Assembly (NCBI GenBank): GCA_045106175.1
Contig: JBGCEF010000050.1
Location: 5,881 to 69,880, forward strand
Reading direction: 5' to 3'
Origin: TMED27 sp045106175
Lineage (GTDB): Bacteria > Pseudomonadota > Alphaproteobacteria > Micavibrionales > Micavibrionaceae
DNA length: 64,000 nt
Numbering within the stretch: the first letter of the stretch is position 1; every line of letters starts with the position of its first letter. The notes under the pieces were generated by a model that was not told the origin of the DNA, ran no database searches, and saw only the letters and a list, made by a program, of their open reading frames with translations. Made by a program: the position numbers and the translations under genes. Below are positions 8,126-15,446 of the stretch, piece after piece.

Positions 8126-8788
8126 ATGTCACGTAATAAAGCAAAACAGAAAGTCAGAACTGCCAAAGGTCGCAAAAGCGGCTCTACGCGTTGGCTAAAC
8201 CGACAGCTAAACGATCCCTATATAACAAAGGCGGAAAAAGACGGTTATCGCGGGCGGGCGGCCTATAAGCTATTGGAACTGAACGAAAAAATTGATTTCT
8301 TGCGTGAAGGACAAGTCATTGTTGATCTCGGTGCTGCGCCTGGTGGATGGTGTCAAATCGCCACCGCAAAAGGCGCGCAAATGATTGCGATTGACCTTTT
8401 AGAGGTTGACGACATGCCCAATATGGATTTCATCCAAATGGATTTTATGGAAGATGACGCGCCTGAGATTCTCAATAACATGGTTAAAAAATATAACCCT
8501 GATGGCCTTGTTGATGCAGTAATCTCCGATATGGCACCTAACACAACAGGACACAAACAAACAGATCACCTAAGAATTATGGCAGTCGTAGAGGCCGCCT
8601 ATTATTTCGCACGCGAGACCCTAAAGCCCGATGGTATTTTCATCTCCAAGGTCTTTCAAGGCGGTGCGCAAAACACACTTCTTGCGCAAATGAAAAAAGA
8701 TTTTAAAACAATCAAACACATAAAACCTCCCGCATCTCGAAAAGAGAGCAGCGAACAATATTTAATTGCACAAGGGTTTAAGGGTTAA
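8126..8788 (+). CDS. rlmE: 23S rRNA (uridine-2'-O) methyltransferase RlmE/FtsJ
   Basis: 220 residues from the ATG at 8126, which has GGAGG nine bases upstream; an in-frame TTG at 8096 is less likely. RlmE methylates U2552 of 23S rRNA late in 50S assembly. The FtsJ fold is evident: GRAAYKLLELNEK with the first catalytic Lys, DLGAAPGGWCQIA for SAM, ISDMAPNTTG with the Asp, FISKVFQGG with the second Lys and KESSEQYLIAQG with the Glu. The basic N-terminus (KAKQKVRTAKGRK) suits RNA binding. Its stop overlaps the convergent small gene by four bases. Confidence 0.96.
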   Translation: MSRNKAKQKVRTAKGRKSGSTRWLNRQLNDPYITKAEKDGYRGRAAYKLLELNEKIDFLREGQVIVDLGAAPGGWCQIATAKGAQMIAIDLLEVDDMPNMDFIQMDFMEDDAPEILNNMVKKYNPDGLVDAVISDMAPNTTGHKQTDHLRIMAVVEAAYYFARETLKPDGIFISKVFQGGAQNTLLAQMKKDFKTIKHIKPPASRKESSEQYLIAQGFKG

Positions 8789-8994
8789 GAAAGTTTGTTC
8801 CAAGCAGATTCACGCGCACCATCAAGCCCATCACCTTGTGGTGCAAGATTCTTAAAGTCAGAAGGTGCAATAGCGATTTTATCTTCTGGAGATAATTCTG
8901 GCGCTGTAATGGGATTGGAAAGCGCATTAAATCCATTGCCCAAAACTGAGCCGCCACCCATTTCAACATCGCTCATATCAACATATATACCCAT
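8785..8994 (-). CDS. Small unknown protein, 69 residues
   Basis: Encoded opposite the rlmE 3' end with a four-base convergent overlap. The ATG at 8994 is preceded by AGAGGAGT, a near-perfect ribosome binding site, which is the main reason to accept it. The protein is Gly/Asn/Pro-rich (VEMGGGSVLGNGFN, then ITAPELSPEDK) without signal peptide or membrane helix and looks partly disordered. I recognise no family. Confidence 0.6.
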   Translation of the reverse strand: MGIYVDMSDVEMGGGSVLGNGFNALSNPITAPELSPEDKIAIAPSDFKNLAPQGDGLDGARESAWNKLS

Positions 8995-9086
8995 CTAAGA
9001 CTCCTCTAAAAAACACACCTAAGTATTTTATGAGATCCGGGTAAGTATTATGTTAATATAAATCTATTGTTGTCTTAACTTCTCTC

Positions 9087-9114
9087 TTTACATCCGATAA
9101 AAATGCGCTATAAC
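9087..9114 (+). promoter_or_regulatory. Promoter for guaB
   Basis: TTTACA (9087-9092), 16-base spacer, TATAAC (9109-9114). Transcription would begin near 9121, leaving a leader of about 30 bases before the guaB ATG at 9153. Good match to the sigma-70 type consensus. Confidence 0.6.
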
Positions 9115-9152
9115 TCACTTGCAAATTAACCGCATATTTTAGGTATTTGCAC

Positions 9153-10640
9153 ATGGCCAAAATCAAAGATCCAACTCAAATCCGTGAAGCCCTGACATTC
9201 GATGACGTTTTACTCGTCCCCGGCGCATCCGAAGTGCAACCCACAGAGGTTGATACATCTACACAGCTGACCAAAATAATCAGTCTGAAAATCCCTGTCC
9301 TTTCTGCCGCTATGGATACGGTTACCGAATGTGACATGGCGATTGCAATGGCGCAGGCCGGCGGTATTGGTATTCTTCACCGAAACATGGATATTGAAAA
9401 ACAAGTCGACGAAGTGCGAAAAGTGAAACGTTTTGAATCTGGCATGGTTGTTGATCCAATTACCATCAGCCCCGATGCAACATTGGAAGAAGCCCTCCAT
9501 GTTATGAAGCAAAACCGCATTTCGGGTATCCCTGTCACTGAAAAAACCGGAAAATTAGTTGGAATTCTAACGAACAGGGATGTTCGTTTTGCCGAAAACC
9601 CACTTCAACCTGTTAAAGAACTTATGACAGCTGATAATTTGGTGAAAGTTTACAACAAAGTCGAAAAAGATGAAGCGCGTAGACTTCTGCACCAAAACAG
9701 AATTGAAAAATTACTAATCGTTGATGATAATGAAAAATGTATCGGCCTTGTGACGGTCAAAGACATCGAAAAATCACAAAATTTCCCGCACGCCACAAAA
9801 GATGAGCAAGGTTCACTGCGTGTTGGCGCGGCTGTCGGAACCGGTGATGTAAACGGCGTTGAACGCGCTCTCGCAATGGCAGGGGCAGGATTGGATTTGG
9901 TCGTCGTAGATACCGCGCACGGTCATTCAAAAGGCGTTATTGATACAGTAAAAACAATCCGTCAAAATGCACCAGCCTCACTACAAATTATGGCTGGAAA
10001 TATCGCAACGGGCGATGCGGCACGAGCATTAATCGCGGCTGGCGCAGACGCAGTAAAAGTCGGCATAGGCCCGGGTTCAATCTGCACAACACGCGTTGTA
10101 GCAGGCGTAGGTGTTCCCCAATTAACTGCAATTATGGATGTTGCTGCGGTTTGCGCGAAAAAAGGCATCCCCGTGATTGCTGACGGTGGTATTAAATACT
10201 CAGGTGACTTTGCAAAAGCCATCGCGGCTGGCGCAGACGCAGCTATGATGGGTGGCGTTTTTGCCGGAACAGATGAAGCACCAGGTGAAGTTATTTTATA
10301 CCAAGGGCGTTCATACAAATCCTATCGCGGCATGGGAAGCGTCGGTGCAATGGTCAAGGGATCAGCCGATCGCTATTTCCAAGGCGGCGTGACACAATCT
10401 AATAAATTGGTTCCCGAAGGCATCGAAGGACGCGTTCCCTATAAAGGACCAATCGGCACGGTTGTTCATCAAATGGTTGGTGGATTAAGAGCGTCTATGG
10501 GGTATACGGGCGCCAAAAATGTTAAAGCGATGAAAGAAAATGCAGAATTTATCCGCATGACAGGCGCGGGATTCAAAGAATCGCATGTTCATGACGTAAC
10601 AATCACTCGCGAAGCACCAAATTACCGTACGGAAAGCTAA
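9153..10640 (+). CDS. guaB: Inosine-5'-monophosphate dehydrogenase
   Basis: 495 residues. GuaB oxidises IMP to XMP with NAD+, the committed step to GTP. The TIM-barrel carries LTFDDVLLVPG at the N-terminus, a paired CBS domain (about 95-215, including RISGIPVTE and RIEKLLIVDD), and the catalytic loop GPGSICTTRVV with Cys311. The flap RYFQGG and the C-terminal GAKNVKAMKE are present. I use the ATG at 9153; a TTG two codons earlier is an artefact. Its TAA overlaps the next start (TAATG). guaA is not adjacent but lies at 19.3 kb. Confidence 0.97.
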   Translation: MAKIKDPTQIREALTFDDVLLVPGASEVQPTEVDTSTQLTKIISLKIPVLSAAMDTVTECDMAIAMAQAGGIGILHRNMDIEKQVDEVRKVKRFESGMVVDPITISPDATLEEALHVMKQNRISGIPVTEKTGKLVGILTNRDVRFAENPLQPVKELMTADNLVKVYNKVEKDEARRLLHQNRIEKLLIVDDNEKCIGLVTVKDIEKSQNFPHATKDEQGSLRVGAAVGTGDVNGVERALAMAGAGLDLVVVDTAHGHSKGVIDTVKTIRQNAPASLQIMAGNIATGDAARALIAAGADAVKVGIGPGSICTTRVVAGVGVPQLTAIMDVAAVCAKKGIPVIADGGIKYSGDFAKAIAAGADAAMMGGVFAGTDEAPGEVILYQGRSYKSYRGMGSVGAMVKGSADRYFQGGVTQSNKLVPEGIEGRVPYKGPIGTVVHQMVGGLRASMGYTGAKNVKAMKENAEFIRMTGAGFKESHVHDVTITREAPNYRTES

Positions 10641-11359
10641 TGCTTGCGCTGAGCGGACTTATTATTGCTTTTGCATTTTTTATTCAATTCTTAATGGGGT
10701 TTGGCGGCGGTTTAGTGGCTGTGCCTCTTCTTGGCATTTATATGCCCATGGCAGACGCAGTCAATTTGGTAATGCTGTTTCAACTCATGACAGGAATTGC
10801 CATCATTAGCATCTATAAAGATGTTGATTGGCAAACAATCAAAGTCCTAATCCCTTCGTCATTGATTGGAATTGTCATTGGTGTGTTTGGTTTAAAATAC
10901 ATCAACGGTGATGCCATTCGCATTTTTTTGGCACTCTTTATAATCCTGTATTTGGCCAAAGCGCATATGGGAAAAGATTATATTGGACAAAGCGTTAAAA
11001 AATGCGGAACCCATGGCGCAGGGTTAGCCGGAGGATTTATCGCAGGGCTAGTCGGAATGGGCGCTCCAATTTACGTTGTATTCTTTAATGAAAATAACGT
11101 TTCCGGAAAAACACTGCGTGCTAACATGCTGGTTATTTTATTTCTGACATATCTGGCAAGATTGCCGCTATCAGCCGGCGCAGGCCTAATTACTCCGCAA
11201 CTGTTTAAAGATTTCGTATTGATTATACCTGCATTTTTACTGGCGGCTTTTTTAGGGCAAAAAATAAATACAAAAATAAACGAGCATTTATTCGCTAAAA
11301 TAATGGGGGTATTATTATTAGCCTCAGCAATATCTCTGCTTGCTAAGGCCCTGATTTAG
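10640..11359 (+). CDS. TauE/SafE family membrane exporter
   Basis: 239 residues, mostly hydrophobic, about eight membrane helices. The repeated TauE/SafE signature is visible: FLMGFGGGLVAVPLLG near residue 15 and its second-half counterpart GFIAGLVGMGAPIYVVFF. Family members export sulfite, sulfonates or other organic anions; the substrate here cannot be told. Translationally coupled to guaB through a TAATG junction, although no functional link to purines is evident. It overlaps a tiny convergent frame at its 3' end. Confidence 0.9.
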   Translation: MLALSGLIIAFAFFIQFLMGFGGGLVAVPLLGIYMPMADAVNLVMLFQLMTGIAIISIYKDVDWQTIKVLIPSSLIGIVIGVFGLKYINGDAIRIFLALFIILYLAKAHMGKDYIGQSVKKCGTHGAGLAGGFIAGLVGMGAPIYVVFFNENNVSGKTLRANMLVILFLTYLARLPLSAGAGLITPQLFKDFVLIIPAFLLAAFLGQKINTKINEHLFAKIMGVLLLASAISLLAKALI

Positions 11360-11484
11360 GAAGCTTTTTGAAGGTTTAAACCAAAAGCAACGGGCGAGCT
11401 GATAAGCGAAATATTATCAACTGGAATGCCAGGTGTGTTAGAGGCCTCGTTAGACCACAATTTTAAAAATTCAGCTTGTGTCAT
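11356..11484 (-). CDS. Possible 42-residue protein
   Basis: Reads MTQAEFLKLWSNEAS then PVDNISLISSPVAFGLN, ending at 11356 inside the TauE stop region. The ATG at 11484 has ATAGGGAT about eight bases upstream. No signal peptide, no family recognised. Accepted with reservations because of the clean start site and protein-like composition in an otherwise empty 537-base gap. Confidence 0.4.
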   Translation of the reverse strand: MTQAEFLKLWSNEASNTPGIPVDNISLISSPVAFGLNLQKAS

Positions 11485-11594
11485 TTTTATATCCCTATTG
11501 AACTCAATATAACTATTATAGATTCGTAATGATGTGAGTCAATACAACTGCACAATTTATTCTTTATCATAAGAAAAATATTTTTACAGATATT

Positions 11595-11741
11595 TTAATG
11601 GTTTAATGGACAAGGAATGTGAATAGCTTCAATCTCTAAAATCTCTTTTAGCACAAGATCCATGTCTGATCTGCCATACGCCAACGCATCACCAATCATA
11701 AGATGCCTTTTGCCGGTTCTATATCTATTTCTATATGTCAT
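11595..11741 (-). CDS. Possible 48-residue protein
   Basis: A short basic N-terminus (MTYRNRYRTGKRHLMIG) followed by a helical acidic stretch (SDMDLVLKEILEIEAIH). The ATG at 11741 is preceded by AGGAGATACA, a good ribosome binding site. No family recognised. It lies upstream of the other small frame in the same orientation; the remaining gap sequence (11742-11896) shows nothing further. Confidence 0.45.
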   Translation of the reverse strand: MTYRNRYRTGKRHLMIGDALAYGRSDMDLVLKEILEIEAIHIPCPLNH

Positions 11742-11896
11742 TTGTATCTCCTATCTGATTTGTTTTTTTAATCCGATGAAAAATACAGCGCTGTAGTTCA
11801 ATCGATGTACCAATACATTCGTGGGCTAATAAAAAGGGTTACAAAAGAATCAAAATTCGTTACTGTCCGCCCATAAAATTAAGTGGAAACAAAGAC

Positions 11897-13210
11897 ATGA
11901 AACCAGCAGCTAGAATTCAGGCAACGATTGATGTGCTCACGCGCATTGCCGAAAATGATCGCGTCCCTATGGATAGCGCTATCGGAGATTACATGAGACA
12001 GCGTCGATATATCGGCTCTAAAGATCGTGCCAATATCGCCGAGCGCTGTTATAATATGGCGCGTAGCCATGCACGCCTTGGCTGGTGGCTTAATAAATTT
12101 GAAGCCCCTGATATGCCGCGTAACCGTGTCCTGCTATGGCTCTTACTCACTGAAGTACGCGGTGAACCTGCCCAAATTGAAAAATACACAACCGATCTTT
12201 TTGATGGCACAAAATACGCCCCCGAAGAGCTTTCGCCAAATGAAACCCACATCATCAAACTCTTAAGTGAGGGAAAAATGATTGGTGGCGGCATTGACCA
12301 TGTTGATATGTCGGACGCCATTCGCAGCGAAACTCCGGCAAAATACGAAACCCAATTACGTGAGTACTTCGGCGACGATTTGGAAACCGAAATGCGCGCA
12401 ATGCTCAAACCTGCACCCCTTGATCTTCGCGTAAATACATTTCTGATCGATAAAGACAAAGCGCAAAATTCCCTTAAAAAAGACGGTGTAGAAACCAAAG
12501 AAGGAAAATACGCAACCACCGCGCTTCGCTGCCTCGAAAAATCATACATCTCCCGCACAAAAGCTTTCACGAAAGGCTGGGTAGAAATTCAGGACGAAGG
12601 CAGCCAGCTCATTGCTCAAATTTGCGATGCCCAACCCGGAATGCAGGTCCTTGATTACTGCGCAGGAGCAGGGGGAAAGACACTTGCGCTCGGCGCCGCC
12701 ATGAAATGCAAAGGCCGTATCGTCGCCATGGATAATGACTCTAATCGTTTGCAAAAAGGCCGTGATCGATACAAAAAAGCGCGCATCGCTGATATCATAG
12801 AAGTCCGTAGCCTTGAAGATGATAAAAACCGCAAATGGGTCAAACGCCAGAAAGGCAAATTCGATATTGTCTTAACGGACGTCCCTTGTACCGGGACAGG
12901 AACGTGGCGCCGTAATCCGGACATGCGCTGGCGCCAATTCGGCCCAACGCTGGAAGAACTCGTTGATATCCAAGCCGACATCATAGAAAAAGCATCAAAA
13001 CTCGTTAAACCAGGCGGTAAATTTGTTTACGCCACATGTTCACTTCTCGCCGAAGAAAACGAAATGCAGATCGAAAAATTCTTAAAAGCACATGGCGATG
13101 ATTTCGAAATCGATCCTGTTCCCAAAGAATTGGGCAATCCGTACTTACGAATGACTCCCCACCGCCACCAAACCGATGGTTTCTTTACGGCGGTGCTAAT
13201 AAGAAAGTGA
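11897..13210 (+). CDS. rsmB: RsmB-type 16S rRNA (cytosine-5) methyltransferase
   Basis: 437 residues. An N-terminal NusB-like helical region (about 1-130, RYIGSKDRANIAERCYNM) precedes a Rossmann methyltransferase domain: VLDYCAGAGGKTLALG for SAM, VLTDVPCTGTGTWRRNPD with Cys331 and YATCSLLAEENE with Cys381. In RNA m5C enzymes the TCS cysteine is the nucleophile and the PC cysteine helps release product; both are present. The predicted target is a cytosine of 16S rRNA (C967 in E. coli). Other RsmB/NOP enzymes share this layout, so the exact site is an inference. Confidence 0.88.
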   Translation: MKPAARIQATIDVLTRIAENDRVPMDSAIGDYMRQRRYIGSKDRANIAERCYNMARSHARLGWWLNKFEAPDMPRNRVLLWLLLTEVRGEPAQIEKYTTDLFDGTKYAPEELSPNETHIIKLLSEGKMIGGGIDHVDMSDAIRSETPAKYETQLREYFGDDLETEMRAMLKPAPLDLRVNTFLIDKDKAQNSLKKDGVETKEGKYATTALRCLEKSYISRTKAFTKGWVEIQDEGSQLIAQICDAQPGMQVLDYCAGAGGKTLALGAAMKCKGRIVAMDNDSNRLQKGRDRYKKARIADIIEVRSLEDDKNRKWVKRQKGKFDIVLTDVPCTGTGTWRRNPDMRWRQFGPTLEELVDIQADIIEKASKLVKPGGKFVYATCSLLAEENEMQIEKFLKAHGDDFEIDPVPKELGNPYLRMTPHRHQTDGFFTAVLIRK

Positions 13211-13262
13211 GTTGAGAAACTTTCAAGGCCCTCTACAGTGTTAATGAACGAAGGAGCGCATT

Positions 13263-13958
13263 ATGAACACATTATCCATTTTATTCATTGTAACATCTGC
13301 CGCTACCATGGGCGCAACACCGGAACCAACAGGTGTTTGGTTAGAAGAATTAACCACGCCTTATTACGAATTTATAGATGCAGGATATGATGTCACAGTG
13401 GCCTCCGTAGCAGGAGGAGAAATCCCAATCGATCCGCGTTCAACTGGCGAAGATCAAATCAAAGAAGAAAGCGTCGCACGCTATTTAGAAGATAAGACTT
13501 TTCAAAACCTTATCAGAACCACTAAAAGCGCTGCGGAAATAGATGCCTCAAAATATGCTGCTGTCTTCTTCCCGGGCGGTCACGGCACAATGTGGGATTA
13601 TCCGAATAACGAAACACTCGCCAACATCATCACCGAAACGCTTGATGATGAACGCATCGTCGCTGCCGTTTGCCATGGCCCGGCCGTCTTTGTAGGCGTG
13701 CTCGATAAAAACGGTGAACCATTGGTCAAAGGCAAAACTATCACCACCTTCACCGACAGTGAAGAAGAAGCCGTCGGCCTTACCGATGAAGTCCCGTTTC
13801 TGCTAGAAACGCGCTTGCGCGAACTCGGTGCGAATATCTCAATCGTCGATAATTTCCAACCCCATTCCGTCGTCGATGGCCTCATAGTCACCGGCCAAAA
13901 CCCTGCCAGTGCAAAGCCAGTTGCTGCAGACGTTATCAAGTTGCTAAAACAAAATTAA
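13263..13958 (+). CDS. DJ-1/PfpI superfamily protein (Hsp31-like)
   Basis: 231 residues. The type 1 glutamine-amidotransferase fold shows VFFPGGHGTMWDYP and the nucleophile elbow AAVCHGPAVFVGV with Cys137 followed by His138. TGVWLEELTTPYYEF early on matches the Hsp31/class I subgroup that includes glyoxalase III-like proteins and chaperones. No signal peptide, so cytoplasmic. An AAGGAG site precedes the ATG. Whether it detoxifies methylglyoxal or acts on another substrate cannot be read from sequence. Confidence 0.88.
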   Translation: MNTLSILFIVTSAATMGATPEPTGVWLEELTTPYYEFIDAGYDVTVASVAGGEIPIDPRSTGEDQIKEESVARYLEDKTFQNLIRTTKSAAEIDASKYAAVFFPGGHGTMWDYPNNETLANIITETLDDERIVAAVCHGPAVFVGVLDKNGEPLVKGKTITTFTDSEEEAVGLTDEVPFLLETRLRELGANISIVDNFQPHSVVDGLIVTGQNPASAKPVAADVIKLLKQN

Positions 13959-14003
13959 TTGACAATAGACATAATTATTTGCTTTATGAGGCATAATTAA
14001 CGC

Positions 14004-15383
14004 ATGGAGCGTCATATGCCTATTGGTTTTAATTCGCGATATCATCAAGCTTTTGATACGCCTGTACCAGGCAATAAATTGTTTTGGGATACTGTTTTAG
14101 AAGAATCAGATAATTTCGCTACAAAAACAGCCTTGGCTGGAAAAGGAGGCCCTTTTGGAGCACAACTCTGGGCCATTAATAAAAGAACGAATGAAGTTGT
14201 TCTCTTCGGTAAAGGAAAAAATAAACAAGCGTCGAATGCTGTCTTATCAAAAGGTCTTGCAAGCGCGCATGCAGAAGCCGAAAGCTTGTCTGAAGAAAAC
14301 AGAGACATGGTAAAAAAATTTCTTGGCAAATATCAAAACGACGATATGGACTGGGAAATTGTACAAACCTCTTCGGGTGAGAGCTGCCCAAGTTGTAGAT
14401 CAAAGCAAGTCCTCTTTGCTAGAGAACTTCAGGAAAAAGGTTTAGTTGCACAAAAAGGCTTTCACGTTATTTTTAAAGCCATTTATGAACAGACAAAGCA
14501 AGTTGCTAAATTCGATGATAAGCCTTTTGATATTGCATTTCGTGCAGCGCGCGGGCTTGCTTTAGCAGGGTCACAAGGTGGGCTGCTAAAACTTAATGAA
14601 AAACTTTTAGCTGACCCAGCATTGAAAAAATTAATTGATGATAAAGAGCTGATCTATCTACCAGTCAGTGAAGTAGAATCAAAATCACTTTCAGCGGAAT
14701 TAAAAAGACAATTTGATAGAGCAAAAGATAGTCCATTCGCAGCACTTGTTGCAGAAAATGGTGAAATCTTAGCCAGCGCACAAGACACCAGAGCTTACAT
14801 AGGGCAATTCGAAAAAGGTGCCATGATAGCTGCCCTTCAACAGGCAGCTGGTAAAAACAAAGATAGAGGCGTTAAAAACCCTTGGTTATTAAATGGTGCA
14901 AAACTTGTAACAAATATTCGTGATATAGGCCCAGGTGCATATTCAGAAAGCTTGTGGTACGGATTATCAGGGATAGAAGTCGTTAGTGATCATGCATCAC
15001 CCGATATTGATCTCAAAGCCAGAGAAGTAAAAGGCCAGACAAATTTTGAAACTTTCGCACAAGTCGCCGCTGATTATGATGCGGATGATGCTGTTTTAAA
15101 TGTCCGCTACAACCCTTATGAAGACACTGAATTAGAAGAAAATCAACAATATGATGCAAATACAAGTACGGCGCACATTGTTTGGTACGGCATTATTCAC
15201 AGGCATGAAAAAAGTATGAATACGCAAGCAGATCGTTTGCAGAAATTAAAAGAACAAGGGATTACGGATATCACGCATTATAACGGCACAAGCAGAAGAA
15301 AACTTCCGCTCCATAAATTTGTTCAATATTCAAATGATAATAGTGACTACGATCCTAGTGCGGCCGCACCGCAAGTTGCGTAG
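14004..15383 (+). CDS. Cytidine-deaminase-fold protein with two deaminase-like domains, the second degenerate
   Basis: 459 residues. Domain 1 (about 45-170) has GGPFGAQLWA, the zinc/proton-shuttle motif SAHAEAE and the cysteine pair SGESCPSCRSK, as in nucleoside and guanine deaminases. Domain 2 (about 245-340) has the matching frame SPFAALVAENGEILA, but KGAM stands where HAE is expected and TNIRDIGPGAYSESLWYG where the PCxxC loop should be, so it lacks zinc ligands. The C-terminal 110 residues are unassigned. Two starts are possible: 14004, with CATAAT six bases upstream as in other leaderless-looking genes here, or 14016, with GGAG six bases upstream. Substrate unknown. Confidence 0.75.
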   Translation: MERHMPIGFNSRYHQAFDTPVPGNKLFWDTVLEESDNFATKTALAGKGGPFGAQLWAINKRTNEVVLFGKGKNKQASNAVLSKGLASAHAEAESLSEENRDMVKKFLGKYQNDDMDWEIVQTSSGESCPSCRSKQVLFARELQEKGLVAQKGFHVIFKAIYEQTKQVAKFDDKPFDIAFRAARGLALAGSQGGLLKLNEKLLADPALKKLIDDKELIYLPVSEVESKSLSAELKRQFDRAKDSPFAALVAENGEILASAQDTRAYIGQFEKGAMIAALQQAAGKNKDRGVKNPWLLNGAKLVTNIRDIGPGAYSESLWYGLSGIEVVSDHASPDIDLKAREVKGQTNFETFAQVAADYDADDAVLNVRYNPYEDTELEENQQYDANTSTAHIVWYGIIHRHEKSMNTQADRLQKLKEQGITDITHYNGTSRRKLPLHKFVQYSNDNSDYDPSAAAPQVA

Positions 15384-15394
15384 AGCCATAAAAA

Positions 15395-15422
15395 AAGCCC
15401 GCTCAAACGAACGGGCTTCCTT
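15395..15422. terminator. Bidirectional terminator between the deaminase gene and metE
   Basis: AAGCCCG (15395-15401) pairs with CGGGCTT (15412-15418) across a ten-base loop, flanked by an A-run on the left and T-rich sequence on the right. It lies between convergent genes and can serve both. Confidence 0.8.
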
Positions 15423-15446
15423 AATTCTATAAAGAACAGCGTAAAT

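Noticed and set aside
12049..12570. Minus-strand frame of 173 residues within rsmB
   Set aside because: It lies fully antisense to a gene with strong family motifs; long shadow frames are expected there.
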